Positions 1 through 9,752 of a DNA stretch of 64,000 bases are shown here, piece after piece (the stretch's first letter is position 1; each line of letters starts with the position of its first letter). Under the pieces are notes generated by a model. The model was given only the letters and a program-made list of their open reading frames with translations. It had not been told where the DNA came from and made no database searches. Position numbers and translations under genes: made by a program. Location of the stretch: the NCBI RefSeq assembly GCF_040371545.1, contig NZ_AP029048.1, positions 310,001 through 374,000 of the forward strand, written 5' to 3'. Source of the stretch: Synechococcus sp. M16CYN (GTDB lineage: Bacteria; Cyanobacteriota; Cyanobacteriia; PCC-6307; Cyanobiaceae).

Positions 1-666
1 CAGAAATCAACCTGTCATATGGTCTACGAATCTCTACAGAGAATCGCATAAGAAATCTCTATCCATCCACTCGTTTGGGTCGGATCGCCCATGACGCCAT
101 TTCTCACCGTTCGGTTCCACGTGGGTTTCACGTGGAAATCAGGGTTTTATCCGATCCATATTTGTGTGTATATGACACTGATATGACCCTTACAAGCACC
201 AGATACGGGGTTAATCCGTTGTCCCTCTGAAACCTGGGTAGATCTCACTATCGAGTGGGAATAGTTTAGGGGGTAAAACTCTTGTCTTTCCCTCAAAGAG
301 GGCACTACAGATAAAATCTCATTCTAGGCATGATCAGGGTTTTATCTCCCGACTACACACGCACTATGTATGGCGTGGAAATCGCTTCTCCACCGAGGAA
401 TCGTAGATTGCTTTTTTCTCTATGACTAAAGCGAGTGTCTACTAGGAATGCCAAGGAGAAGACCCGCGCCTTTTATGAGGAACTGGGTAACCTGCTAGTT
501 GCTCCAGCTAAAAACAGTGTTAGTGAAGCTATAGCAACCGAACACTGTTATTTAGAACACCCTAATTTCAGTGCTTGATAGTTTTGCTCGCGTTATCGCA
601 ATCACCCAATCAGGGGAGGCGTAATCACCATGCGAGATCCAAAATCAGAGCAAGCAGTAGAACTCC
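1..666. other. Leading spacer with no supported gene
   Basis: I see no gene I can defend here. One short open frame (435-578, GTG start, 47 codons) has a protein-like composition but no recognisable motif and no clear ribosome site. The phrase TCAGGGTTTTATC occurs twice (near 139 and 332). A second inverted repeat, AACAGTGTT / AACACTGTT, spans about 514-550. The stretch may be eroded sequence from the damaged restriction locus that follows. Confidence 0.5.
115..137. repeat. Inverted repeat, 9 bp arms, 5 nt loop
   Basis: TTCCACGTG, then GGTTT, then CACGTGGAA: a perfect 9 bp stem. It lies about 530 bases before the hsdM remnant. No T-run follows, so it is not a clear terminator; function unknown. 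Confidence 0.6.
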
Positions 667-2537
667 GTGACGGACTCGGCAACTAACCCTTTTGCTCAAG
701 GAGCGGACCAGACACCTACTGGTCTGGATGACTTACTGGCATCTGTCCGCACAGGCGAAGACGAGCAACCCAAGAAGCTAGGGCGGAAGAAGAAGGTTGC
801 CGCTGCCGAATCAGGACTGACCTTCTAGATCGGTCAGAAACTGACCCTCTCTCAACTGGAGTCGTTCCTTTGGAAGAGCGCGGACATATTGCGGGGAAGC
901 ATGGATGCCTCGGAATTCAAGGACTACATCTTCGGGATGCTGTTCCTGAAGCGCCTGTCTGATGCCTTTGAGGAGGCACGGGAAGGGGTCATCGCCTATT
1001 ACCTGGGCAAGGGCAAATCCCAGTCAGAGGCAGAAAACCTTGCAGATAACCAGGATGAGTACGACAAGACCTTCTATGTGCCCGCGAAGGCGAGGTAGCA
1101 GAACCTCAAGGACCTCAAACATGACATTGGTGCAGAACTCAACAAGGCGACTGAGGCGATTGAAGAGCACAACAGAACCCTGGAAGGGGTGATGGTGTCC
1201 ATTGACTTCAATATCAAGAACAAACTCAACGACCGTAAACTCAGGGATCTGCTCTCCCACTACTCCACCTTCAGGTTGAGGAACGAGGACTTTGAGCGGG
1301 ACGATCTGCTGGGTGCTGCATACGAGTACCTGATCAAGATGTTTGCCGATTCAGCAGGCAAGAAGGGCGGCGAGTTTTACACGCCCAACGAGGTGGTCAA
1401 ACTCCTGGTGGCACTGCTGAAACCTCATGCAGGAATGCAGGTGTATGACCCCACCTGTGGATCAGGGGGCATGTTGATCCAGACCAAGAACTACCTGGCA
1501 AGTCATGGCGAGAACCCAGCAAACCTCCAGTTGTTCGGGCAGGAGATGAACCTGAGCACCTGGGCAATCTGCAAGTTGAACATGTTCCTGCACGGCATCA
1601 TCAGTGCCGACATCAGGAAAGGCGACACGCTTGGAGACCCTCAGCATGTGGAGAACGGAGAGATCAATCGTTTTGATCGGGTGGATTGCTAAACCTCCGT
1701 TCTCGCTGAAGAACTGGGGGCGGGACCTCGCTGAGAACGACGGATATGGGTGCTACCGCTGTGGGGTGCCGCCTAAAAATGTTGGCGACCTGGCATTCGT
1801 TCAGCAAATGATTTCGTCTCTGAACCAGGTGAGAATCATGGGTGTTGTCGTTCCTCATGGCGTTCTGTTCCGTGGTGGGCAGGAAGGGGATCTTGCAAGA
1901 CGACTTGATTGAAGCAGTGATCGGTCTGCCTTCAGGATTGTTCTACGGAACGGGGATCCCTGTAGCACTGCTGATCCTGAACAAGATAAAGAGTGTTGAA
2001 AGGAAGGGCAAGGTTCTCTTCATCAACGCCGAACTGGACTACCAAGAGGGCAAGAACCAGAACACGCTTCGGGATCAGGACATTGAGAAGGTTGTTGGAT
2101 GCTTTGACTCGTACAACGAAATCAAGCAGTTCTCAAGGGTGGTGCCGTTGGAAGAGATCCGTGAGAACGATCACAACCTCAATATTCGTCGTTATGTAGA
2201 TACCTCACCACCACCTAAACCCTTTGATGTGAGAGGGATATTGCATGGTGGTGTGCCAATCAGGGAAACCCAGGATGAGTATGTCCAGGAAATCCTTGCT
2301 GGGTTTGATGTCAATTCTGTATTGGTGCGAAAGGATGGTGAGTATTTGAAATTCAAGGACGACATCAGGGAGAAATTCCAGATTCGCCAGCATCTTGGCA
2401 ATGCGTCTGATGCCGTAATTCAGCAGTTGGAGCGGTGGTGGGACAAGTACGGAACCTCACTTGCTCAAATTGATGCTGAGGTCAAGGAAGCAGAAGCAGT
2501 GATGCATGGCTTCCTGAAGGAGTTGGGATATGAGTGA
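667..2537 (+). pseudogene. hsdM: Type I restriction-modification DNA methyltransferase subunit HsdM, broken
   Basis: This is the remnant of the N6-adenine methyltransferase subunit of a type I restriction system. A GTG at 667 opens a frame with a charged N-terminal tail, then the HsdM N-terminal helical domain ([20 protein letters not shown]). The SAM-binding motif DPTCGSGGM is intact near 1447-1473. The gene is dead: in-frame TAG stops lie at 826-828 and 1096-1098 (the latter probably a former TGG). One extra base near 1684 shifts the frame just before the catalytic NPPF motif, which reads KPPF (AAA at 1691-1693). A second frameshift lies near 1885-1893. The C-terminal part (to 2537) is readable and typical. 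The stop overlaps the hsdS start, as expected for an hsdMS operon. Four independent lesions make sequencing error an unlikely sole cause. Family assignment is confident. Confidence 0.93.
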
Positions 2538-3717
2538 TAACAGAAGCATTTGGAGGAGGATAAATCTCGGTGATGCGTGCATTGCATCTGCTGGAGGAAC
2601 CCCCAATAGAAACGATCCTCTCGCTTACGGGGGAGATATACCTTGAGTCAAGTCAGGTGAAGTTGCCTCGTCTGATATCTGGACCACAGAAGAACGGGAT
2701 TACCACACATGGAATGTGCACATCTGCGGCAAAATTGATAGACGCAGGTTCAGTGCTTATTGCAATGTATGGGGCGACAACAGGACAAGTTGCCCGACTA
2801 AAAATACCTGCAGCAACCAATCAAGCAGTCCTTGCTATTAAACCCAAAGATGATCTGCTATGCGCTGATTTCTTGTATCACTACCTTCGCCAATCAAAAG
2901 ACGACCTGATTGCAACCTGCCAAGGATCTGGGCAACCGAACTTAAATGCTGGAATAGTCAAAGGTTTTCTGATTGAATTTTCCCCACTCCCCGAATAGAA
3001 GAAGATTGCCAAGATACTCTCTGGGATTGACAGGACGATATCGGTCAAGAGGCAGGCAAAAATTGATTTGGAGATAACACGAGAGGCGATATGCGATGAA
3101 CTGATTCAGAACGGAAAAAAAGGGGCGGGGGAAGAGAAGGTAGGCACATTCGCAACCCATATGACCAACGGTTTCGTAGGAACCGCAACTCCCTACTACA
3201 GAAAAAGAGGCGTAAGATATCTAACCTCAAAGAACATCAGAAGAGACAGAATAGATCCAAGAAGGATGATTTATATCTCAGAAGAATTCCACGATGTAAA
3301 TCAAAAGTTGTCTTTCAAGACCGGAGATGTACTAATGGTGCAGTCGGGACATATTGTACCACCGCTGTGATTAAAGATGAATACAAGGACTGCAACTGCC
3401 ATGCTCTTATCCTCATGAGATTCAATCAAGACCAAGTAAATCCGCAATATACCTCTCTGTATTTCAATTCAGCAATTGGTAAAGTGCAACTATCTGACAT
3501 TTTCGTTGGTTCAACCCTCAAGCATGTCAATATCGGAGATCTCAGGAAATTCAAAATTCCATTACCGTCCTTGGATATACAAAAAGATATCGTTTCAAAA
3601 ATCTATTCCATGGATTATCTGCTGAATGCTAGAGATGCTCAGATCCAGAAACTCCTTTTGCTAAAGACGGCGATTTCCGCAGATCTTCTCTCGGGTCGCA
3701 TAAAGGTCAGCGTCTGA
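2530..3717 (+). pseudogene. hsdS: Type I restriction-modification specificity subunit HsdS, broken
   Basis: HsdS carries two target-recognition domains that set the DNA sequence bound by a type I enzyme. An ATG at 2530 overlaps the hsdM stop by 8 bases and opens with a typical HsdS N-terminus (INLGDACIASAGGTPNR). The frame hits TGA at 2644-2646 (probably a former TGG in GGDIPWVKS), shifts near 2700, and continues as AGSVLIAMYGATTGQVARL, a hallmark of these domains. It then meets TAG at 2996-2998, within the PEQKKIAKIL spacer motif. The second recognition domain follows and loses one base near 3355. The final frame ends at 3717 with a normal HsdS tail. The total span of about 395 codons is normal for HsdS, so the gene was full length before decay. 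Confidence 0.92.
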
Positions 3718-3726
3718 TAGCAGGAG

Positions 3727-3852
3727 ATGAGCGCCAACTCGTAGAAGTATCTGCTGTTGAGCAACTCAAAACTCAAGGGTCTGGGTTGGTGGCACATAGA
3801 CGGCACCACGCTGCATCCAGAACAACCAGGTAAACGCTCATCTCTCAAGGGA
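3727..3852 (+). pseudogene. hsdR: Stub of restriction subunit HsdR (N-terminus only)
   Basis: Right after hsdS, about 40 codons resemble the start of HsdR endonuclease subunits. One frame reads QLVEVSAVEQLKTQG and a shifted frame reads GWWHIDGTTLHPEQPGKRSS, matching the usual pattern of a short helix, then a GW-x-hydrophobic-x-G-x-x-L-x-PE segment. A frameshift near 3778 and loss of everything after about 3852 leave no nuclease or helicase domain in the window. The order M-S-R is a known type I arrangement, which supports the reading. The match is by eye and short, so confidence is moderate. Confidence 0.6.
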
Positions 3853-4824
3853 ATTGGTATCTATAAAATTAAAAATATAAACAGTGAGTTTGCTAAGCGT
3901 GAGATAAATTTAGGTACAAAATATATATAAAAGCGAATTTTAAATGCACTTGGGCACCATTAATTAAGATACCCTAAAAGGCCTCTGGTCGAATTTTATC
4001 CCTTTATTATCTATAAAAATATGCCTGATAGTTATGTTAGCTATCGGATAATCGTAGTATTTAATTGTATCTGCTTGAATTTTTTAGGTACTATATTACA
4101 CCTGTTTCGATTTATTAAATGCTTTTTTATTGGGTCTGAACAAACACAGATCAGAAGGTATTTAGTAAGCATCTGATTTTACTCTTTCTATAGTTTTTGT
4201 TAACGCAGCAATGTCTTTGTATTTAACATCACAATGCTAAAGAAGTAGGGCGGCTTTTATGTATTCTGGATGGCCAGAGTGGTTTGATTCATGATCACTT
4301 ATCACCTCTTAAGGTTTGAGCGAGATAATTAACGATCAGTAGCGGCTGTTTACAAACCAGAATATAAGGCTTAGGCCCTGCGAGGTTTAACTAATGATCA
4401 GAGTCTACAACCACGGAGACATCTGTACCGAGATAGGTTTTAACCAGGGGAATAAGCCGCCAACCCCCATCCCTTTTCCATGTCGAAATCCTCTAATTTG
4501 TTGACATTCAGTATGGTAGTAGTATCGACTATCGGACTAAATTTAGTTGATTGAGTGCCAAATCAGTGTCAGCTCTATTAGCTTTGCCCCGGCTAAAATT
4601 CTAGCAGTTGGTGTTGCCTGACAGTAAAAATCGTATATTTACAAGAGGGTAGAGCAGCGGGATTTTTTCAGAAACCTTAGACTAGATTGAATACACCTTC
4701 TATATGGCACTAGGTACTGGGTAAAAACTAGAGGTAGAACGTAAAATGTCCATTACTAATGGAGTAGGCATTTTAATGAGATGTATTGGCAAATCTATTC
4801 ATCATTATCAAAGGGAGCAGGGTT
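3853..4824. other. AT-rich spacer, no gene seen
   Basis: Nearly 1 kb without a usable open frame. The first half is very AT-rich (about 3860-4240), probably replacing the body of hsdR. A small hairpin with 7 bp arms and a 9 nt loop (CTGATAG / CTATCGG) lies at 4025-4047. I looked for tRNA shapes and found none. Confidence 0.5.
4743..4774 (+). repeat. Nested hairpin upstream of mrdA region
   Basis: AAAATG pairs with CATTTT, and inside it TCCATT pairs with AATGGA around the loop ACT. It sits about 50 bases before a short open frame and 160 bases before the mrdA-linked gene. It could be a terminator of whatever once lay upstream, or part of a leader; no test is possible from sequence alone. Confidence 0.35.
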
Positions 4825-4947
4825 ATGAGTCTCGTGATTTTGGGCGCAATTGACCTGGGCAGAGGTGAACTCATGAGTATCACTCAAAAAACCTTGGTTG
4901 CCTCCGAGACAGACTGGAGTTCGCTGATTGGGCCCGATGGCCACTGA
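4825..4947 (+). CDS. Possible 40-residue small protein
   Basis: ATG at 4825 follows a GGGAG-rich stretch, and the frame stops at 4945-4947, overlapping the next gene's start by 11 bases. The product begins MSLVILGAIDLGRG and ends with a Trp-containing segment (ETDWSSLIGPDG). I recognise no family. The coupling overlap and ribosome-site-like sequence are the only support; it could equally be the tail of a lost gene. Confidence 0.25.
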   Translation: MSLVILGAIDLGRGELMSITQKTLVASETDWSSLIGPDGH

Positions 4948-5308
4948 CTCCAGTTCTAATAATCCTCTTGACCAACTGCGTTTGTCGCTGATGCAAGACG
5001 TTTTGCCTGTTGGTTTGGCCCTTCTGAAAAGGGCCGAACAGGGAGGGCCTGGCAAAATCGCAGAAGCTTTTGCGTCTGGATCAGCGGATCCCATAGCTGA
5101 TCTGCGTCAGGAAGGGGAGCCCTTGGCTAGCGATGTCCGCAATCGATTGGATTCTGTTAGCCCTGGGCTCGGAAATCCTGTGATGCCCGTCAGTGTTTCG
5201 GTAGAAGAACCAGACGCAGCAGCGGCCGAACAGCAAGACTTGATGCAGACGCTGCAGCGTATTGAGGCTCGGCTCGATGCGTTGAGCAGAGCTTTGCCAG
5301 CAGATTGA
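4937..5308 (+). CDS. Hypothetical protein upstream of mrdA
   Basis: A 123-residue soluble protein with no catalytic motif I recognise. It has a helical N-terminal half (PLDQLRLSLMQDVLPVGLAL), a Gly/Pro linker, an acidic Ala/Glu stretch and a C-terminal predicted coiled coil (LMQTLQRIEARLDALSRAL). I chose ATG 4937 over a start 9 bases earlier because it gives a cleaner N-terminus. Its stop lies 3 bases before the mrdA start, so the two are almost certainly co-transcribed. A gene of this kind before PBP2 in marine Synechococcus is my recollection, not something tested. A cell-wall or cell-shape link is inferred only from position. Confidence 0.75.
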   Translation: MATDSSSNNPLDQLRLSLMQDVLPVGLALLKRAEQGGPGKIAEAFASGSADPIADLRQEGEPLASDVRNRLDSVSPGLGNPVMPVSVSVEEPDAAAAEQQDLMQTLQRIEARLDALSRALPAD

Positions 5309-5311
5309 CGT

Positions 5312-7102
5312 ATGACCTCCGTCCAGCAACGTCGTCAGACCGGATTGCAGCAGCAGCCACTTGTGCTGCTGCTGATTGTATTTTTGTTCTGTTCGGCAAT
5401 GATCAGCCGCCTGGTGTGGATACAATTGCTGCAAGGATCACGGTTCAAGGAATTGGCGGATGAGAACCGTATCCGTCTTGTTCCGCGATCTCCAATTCGA
5501 GGACGGCTTTTGGATCGTAAAGGTCGCGTATTAGCGACTAGCAGGCTGGCTTACTCGCTGTATCTCGAGCCGCGCCTAGTAGGCGATAAGGATTGGCCTA
5601 GTTTACGCCACAGACTAGCATCGCTTCTAAATCTCGATCCCCAGCTGTTAGACGAGCGGCGCAGGCGCGGACCGGATCGTAACGGCTATCGTACGATGCT
5701 AATGCTGGATCTCAAACCGGAACAGGTTCTCCGATTTCGCGAACAAGCTTTGAGCTTGACTGGAACGCAAGTGGATGTGGATATCCTGCGCTTTTACCCT
5801 AACGGCAGCCTTGCAGCTCATGCCCTAGGCTATACTCAGCCCATTACGGAGTCAGAGTTCGAAGCGTTAGCTGAGAAAGGCTACAAGATCCACGATCGTA
5901 TTGGTCGAACCGGAGTAGAGGCTGCCTATGAAAACGATTTACGTGGCAAGTGGGGCGGCCAGATGTTGGAGGTTAATGCGATGGGGCAAGTACAGCGCAA
6001 CCTCGGGGATCGTCCATCGGAAGCGGGTGAAGATCTCATCCTCACTCTTGATTTAGATCTACAACGGGTTGCGGAACAGGCTTTGACTGATAAACCTGGC
6101 GGAGCAGTCGTGGCGCTTGAAGCCACGACCGGAGCTGTGCTGGCATTAGCTAGCAAGCCTGGATTTGATCCAAATTTCTTTTCCAAGTTGATCAAAACGC
6201 AAAAGGAGTACGATTCGCTGTTCTCGAATCCCAAGAAGCCATTGTTAAGTCGGGCGATGAATCCCTATGACCCCGGCAGTACTTGGAAGCCAGTTACGGC
6301 AATGGCAGGGATGGAATCTGGCAAATTCCCGCCGAAGACCAAGCTTCACACCAAGGCTTGCATCACTTACGGAGGTCATTGTTTTCCCGATCATAATGGT
6401 GCTGGTTTTGGTCGTATTGGCTACGCTGATGCTTTGCGTTTTTCCAGCAACACATTCTTTTATCAGGTAGGTATTGGCGTAGGGTCTCGGGCGCTGAAGC
6501 AGGCAGCCAGTCAGCTAGGCTTTCAGCAGAAGACTGGCATTGAGATCGACTGGGAGGAGAGTGTAGGCTTGGTTGGAGACGAAGATTGGGCTGCAAATGG
6601 CCGCGGCTGGGCTAAGCCGGGCAGTACGCCGTGGATTCCCGAAGACATGGCCAGTGCGTCAATCGGTCAGTCTGTTGTCCAGATTACACCTTTACAGTTG
6701 GCTCGTGCTTACGCCGTATTTGCCAATGGTGGTTGGTTAGTGACGCCACATCTAGCTAAAGGTGATGTGGATTGGCTAGCACCTCAATATCGACGTCAGG
6801 TGGTGATGAAAGCATCCACATTGCAGACCATTCGTGAAGGCCTGCGCAAAGTGGTTGAAGATGGCACTGGACACGGTCTTAATAGCCCGGGCGTTCCTCC
6901 CGCTGGAGGCAAGACGGGCACCGCTGAGGACAGTACAGGCGGACCCGACCATGCGTGGTTCAGCTGTTATGCTCCGTATCCAAACGGTGAGATAGTTGTG
7001 GTTGCCTTTGCCCAGAATACTCCCGGCGGTGGGTCCGTTCACGCTTTGCCAATGGCCAAAAAGCTACTTGTTGTATGGGCAAAATCCCAGAGAAAAGGCT
7101 GA
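5312..7102 (+). CDS. mrdA: Penicillin-binding protein 2 (peptidoglycan DD-transpeptidase)
   Basis: Cross-links peptidoglycan during side-wall growth, acting in the periplasm with RodA. The 596-residue product has a short cytoplasmic tail and one membrane anchor (about residues 17-38). A class B PBP dimerisation domain follows (RGRLLDRKGRVLATS near 55-70), then the transpeptidase domain. All three active-site motifs are present: Ser323-x-x-Lys326 (PGSTWKP), Ser378-Ser-Asn380 and Lys534-Thr-Gly (GGKTGTA). Length is normal for PBP2. ATG 5312 follows the preceding gene by 3 bases. A PBP3 (FtsI) identity is less likely given the PBP2-like N-terminal region, but the split was judged by eye. Confidence 0.92.
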   Translation: MTSVQQRRQTGLQQQPLVLLLIVFLFCSAMISRLVWIQLLQGSRFKELADENRIRLVPRSPIRGRLLDRKGRVLATSRLAYSLYLEPRLVGDKDWPSLRHRLASLLNLDPQLLDERRRRGPDRNGYRTMLMLDLKPEQVLRFREQALSLTGTQVDVDILRFYPNGSLAAHALGYTQPITESEFEALAEKGYKIHDRIGRTGVEAAYENDLRGKWGGQMLEVNAMGQVQRNLGDRPSEAGEDLILTLDLDLQRVAEQALTDKPGGAVVALEATTGAVLALASKPGFDPNFFSKLIKTQKEYDSLFSNPKKPLLSRAMNPYDPGSTWKPVTAMAGMESGKFPPKTKLHTKACITYGGHCFPDHNGAGFGRIGYADALRFSSNTFFYQVGIGVGSRALKQAASQLGFQQKTGIEIDWEESVGLVGDEDWAANGRGWAKPGSTPWIPEDMASASIGQSVVQITPLQLARAYAVFANGGWLVTPHLAKGDVDWLAPQYRRQVVMKASTLQTIREGLRKVVEDGTGHGLNSPGVPPAGGKTGTAEDSTGGPDHAWFSCYAPYPNGEIVVVAFAQNTPGGGSVHALPMAKKLLVVWAKSQRKG

Positions 7103-7420
7103 GCTTGATTGGACTTGCTCTTTTCAGTTTGGTTAGTTAGGTTCTGTATCAGATTAGCTAAGCCCTATTTCGATATTTCTTAGTTCAAGGCTTAAGTTTG
7201 TGCACGCAAGTGAGAAACATCTTTTCTTGTCCCGGTTGACTTGCAGGAGAATTGCGTCTTGTTTTGCACAGCTGTTTGCAACACACTGACGTTAACATTA
7301 TTATTGTCTTTGGCGTTAATTTTTGATCAAGTAATTGCTAAAATGTGTTGCTTTTAGAGGAAATGCTCTAAATTAATTTTTAAGTAACCTAGGTGTGCAA
7401 TCTATTCCTAAAAGAAACAT
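7103..7420. other. Convergent spacer between mrdA and sqdX
   Basis: AT-rich sequence between two convergent genes. It holds the hairpin described at 7353-7381 and nothing else that I can identify. Confidence 0.5.
7353..7381 (+). terminator. Possible rho-independent terminator after mrdA
   Basis: TTTAGAG and CTCTAAA form a perfect 7 bp stem around GAAATG, followed by a T-rich run (TTAATTTTTA). The stem is weak and AT-rich, and it lies 250 bases past mrdA, so the call is tentative. Confidence 0.35.
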
Positions 7421-8536
7421 TTAGTTGAGGATACTGTGGTAGTAACTTCTTAATTGTTCCGTGGCCCCGGCCCAGCCCCAACGTTCTGCCTCTGAGCGCG
7501 CCGCACTCCGCAATGCTTGACGCTCCAAATCGTTGCCTACCAGCTTTTTAGTAGCTTCGATTAGACTGTCTTCGGCCCCATCGGGCTCGTAAAGGCAGCC
7601 GTTCACCCCATCTGTGATTATGTCGGTGACACCGCCGCGGTTAGCCCCCACTACCGGACACCCAGAGGCCATCGCCTCGAGTAATACTAGTCCCAGGGTT
7701 TCCGTGCTGGAGGGGAAAAGAAAGGCATCACCACTGGCGTAGGCACTGGCTAACTCTTCTCCCGCTAAGTACCCCACAAAGGTAGTTGGGGTTCCAGCGA
7801 AATATTTTTCTAGCTGATAGCGATGAGGTCCATCACCTACAAGAGCGAGGCGTGCATCTGGTAGCGCCTCGAGAACTGGACGGATGCGTTCGATTTGTTT
7901 CTCGGCAGACAACCGGCCGACATAAAGTAAAAGAGTGCCACGATCGTCATGCCCTCCAAGCAACCGTCGTCTTAAAGTCGTGCTTCTCAGGTCGGGACGG
8001 AACAGCTCTGTATCAACACCACGTTGCCACAAGGCGGTGTGTTGAATGCCTTTTTCACTGAGCTCTTGCACCATTGCTGTCGATGTACAGAGGTTTAGTA
8101 GAGCTTTGTTATGGGCTGCCTTTAGCAGTTCCCAAAGCAAGGGTTCGAGCATCCCCATGCCGTAATGCTCGAGGTACTTCGGAAGGTGAGTGTGATAACT
8201 GGCAACCAGCGGGATATTTTTCATTTTAGCCAGCCAAATTCCACCTAGGCCCAGCACGGCAGGATTCACAACATGGATAAGACCCGGCCGGAATGTGTCA
8301 ATAGCTTCCGAAACAGCTGGCCGTGGTAAAGCCAGCTTTAGTTCGGGATAAAGCGGCAGAGGCATAGCTGGTATGCCAATTAATCGAGCACCCATGTACT
8401 CATCAGGACAGCCGTCTGGACAAAACACCACTACCTCATCGCCGGCGTCCACTAGGTGCTTTATTGTTCTAGTGAGGCGGGTGACAATGCCGTCGACCTT
8501 TGGCAAGAAGGTTTCTGTAAAAAAAGCGATTTTCAA
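7421..8536 (-). CDS. sqdX: Sulfoquinovosyltransferase SqdX (sulfolipid synthase)
   Basis: Transfers sulfoquinovose from UDP-sulfoquinovose to diacylglycerol, the last step of sulfolipid (SQDG) synthesis at the thylakoid/plasma membrane. It is a GT4-family GT-B enzyme. The N-terminus reads KIAFFTETFLPKVDGIVTR, the signature of SqdX-like proteins, and the C-terminal donor site has the E-x7-E pattern (STETLGLVLLEAMASG, about residues 279-287). The frame is open further upstream into sqdB, but the family N-terminus starts at a TTG at 8536, giving 371 residues, the expected size. That start lies 16 bases after the sqdB stop, so sqdB-sqdX form an operon. The TTG start choice is inferred from the family pattern. 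Confidence 0.9.
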   Translation of the reverse strand: MKIAFFTETFLPKVDGIVTRLTRTIKHLVDAGDEVVVFCPDGCPDEYMGARLIGIPAMPLPLYPELKLALPRPAVSEAIDTFRPGLIHVVNPAVLGLGGIWLAKMKNIPLVASYHTHLPKYLEHYGMGMLEPLLWELLKAAHNKALLNLCTSTAMVQELSEKGIQHTALWQRGVDTELFRPDLRSTTLRRRLLGGHDDRGTLLLYVGRLSAEKQIERIRPVLEALPDARLALVGDGPHRYQLEKYFAGTPTTFVGYLAGEELASAYASGDAFLFPSSTETLGLVLLEAMASGCPVVGANRGGVTDIITDGVNGCLYEPDGAEDSLIEATKKLVGNDLERQALRSAARSEAERWGWAGATEQLRSYYHSILN

Positions 8537-8552
8537 AGGATGAAGTCTGGTT

Positions 8553-9752
8553 TTATAAGGAGGCGTTGCTAATAGCCTCGGCTTGGTCCTTAGTCCAAGC
8601 CGAGGTGCAAAGGATGCGATTGCGATCGCAGCGGTCGGAATAGCGAGCCGCAATTCCTACAACTTCTTTCAATAGCCCGTCATCGAGAGTAGTAGGGCTG
8701 AGCCCTAGCTCGATAAAGCAGCGGTTATCTACAATTAGGTCGTTCTCGACAGCTTCGTTACGCGGGTTCGGTAAGTTACTTACTTGAGCACCAGTAAGGG
8801 CGGCAACCTTGCTAGCAAGTTTACCAACCTGATGACTTTCTGTCATCTGGTTAAAAATCTTCACTCGTTCTCCTTGCTCAGGAGGATTGTCTAGCGCAAG
8901 CTGAACGCAACGCACCGAATCGCGGATGTGAATGAATGCACGCGTTTGCCCACCAGTGCCATGAACCGTTAATGGATATCCAATCGCTGCTTGCATGAGA
9001 AAGCGGTTTAGCACTGTGCCGTAGTCGCCGTCGTAATCAAAGCGATTGGTAAGGCGTGGGTCACGATCGGTAGATTCGGTATTAGTCCCCCAAACAATGC
9101 CTTGATGTAAGTCTGTGATCTTTACTTTGTCGTTTTTGTTGTAATAAAGAAACAGCAGCTGATCTAGTGTCTTGGTCATGTGGTAGACACTGCCGGGACT
9201 GGCAGGATGTAGTATCTCCTCCTCAAATCGGCTGCCATCAGGTTGAGGAACTTCAACTTTGAGATATCCCTCCGGGATGGTGGCTCCACGATGTGATCCG
9301 TAGCCATACACGCCCATGGTCCCGAGATGCACAACATGAACATCAAGTCCGGACTCCACGATGGCGGCAAGAAGATTGTGGGTACCGTTAACATTGTTAT
9401 CGACTGTGTAGCGTTTGGTCGCGCTACTTTTCATGGAGTAGGGAGCAGCCCGCTGTTCTGCGAAGTGAACGACAGCAGCTGGCTTCTCCGCGCACAACAA
9501 ATCCAGCAGACGCTGATATTCGTGTGCAACGTCCATGTGAACAAACTTCATCGGTTTGCCACCGATTTCCGCCCAGGCTTGAAGGCGTTCGCTAATGCTC
9601 ATAATCGGCGTTAGGGACTCGACTTCAAGATCAATATCAATCTTGCGTCGGCTGAGGTTATCCACTATCAAGACCTCATGTCCCTGATCCGCCAGGTTCA
9701 CAGCACAGGGCCAGCCACAGAAGCCGTCGCCGCCGAGAACGAGAACTTTCAC
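8553..9752 (-). CDS. sqdB: UDP-sulfoquinovose synthase
   Basis: Converts UDP-glucose and sulfite to UDP-sulfoquinovose, the donor used by SqdX. It is an extended short-chain dehydrogenase of 399 residues. The NAD-binding Gly motif is at the very N-terminus (G7-G-D-G10-F-C-G13), a conserved Thr lies in LGTMGVYG (Thr145), and the catalytic Tyr190-x3-Lys194 is in VYHMTKTLDQ. The start is GTG at 9752. It leads the sqdB-sqdX operon. Full length, no lesions. Confidence 0.95.
   Translation of the reverse strand: MKVLVLGGDGFCGWPCAVNLADQGHEVLIVDNLSRRKIDIDLEVESLTPIMSISERLQAWAEIGGKPMKFVHMDVAHEYQRLLDLLCAEKPAAVVHFAEQRAAPYSMKSSATKRYTVDNNVNGTHNLLAAIVESGLDVHVVHLGTMGVYGYGSHRGATIPEGYLKVEVPQPDGSRFEEEILHPASPGSVYHMTKTLDQLLFLYYNKNDKVKITDLHQGIVWGTNTESTDRDPRLTNRFDYDGDYGTVLNRFLMQAAIGYPLTVHGTGGQTRAFIHIRDSVRCVQLALDNPPEQGERVKIFNQMTESHQVGKLASKVAALTGAQVSNLPNPRNEAVENDLIVDNRCFIELGLSPTTLDDGLLKEVVGIAARYSDRCDRNRILCTSAWTKDQAEAISNASL

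Noticed and set aside
435-578. 47-codon open frame before the hsdM remnant
   Set aside because: Protein-like composition but no family, no clear ribosome site and chance length for this base composition.
667-3852. A novel programmed-frameshift or recoded methyltransferase system
   Set aside because: Lesions are scattered, hit catalytic residues and lack slippery sites or consistent stop reassignment; other genes in the window use stops normally. Decay explains it better.
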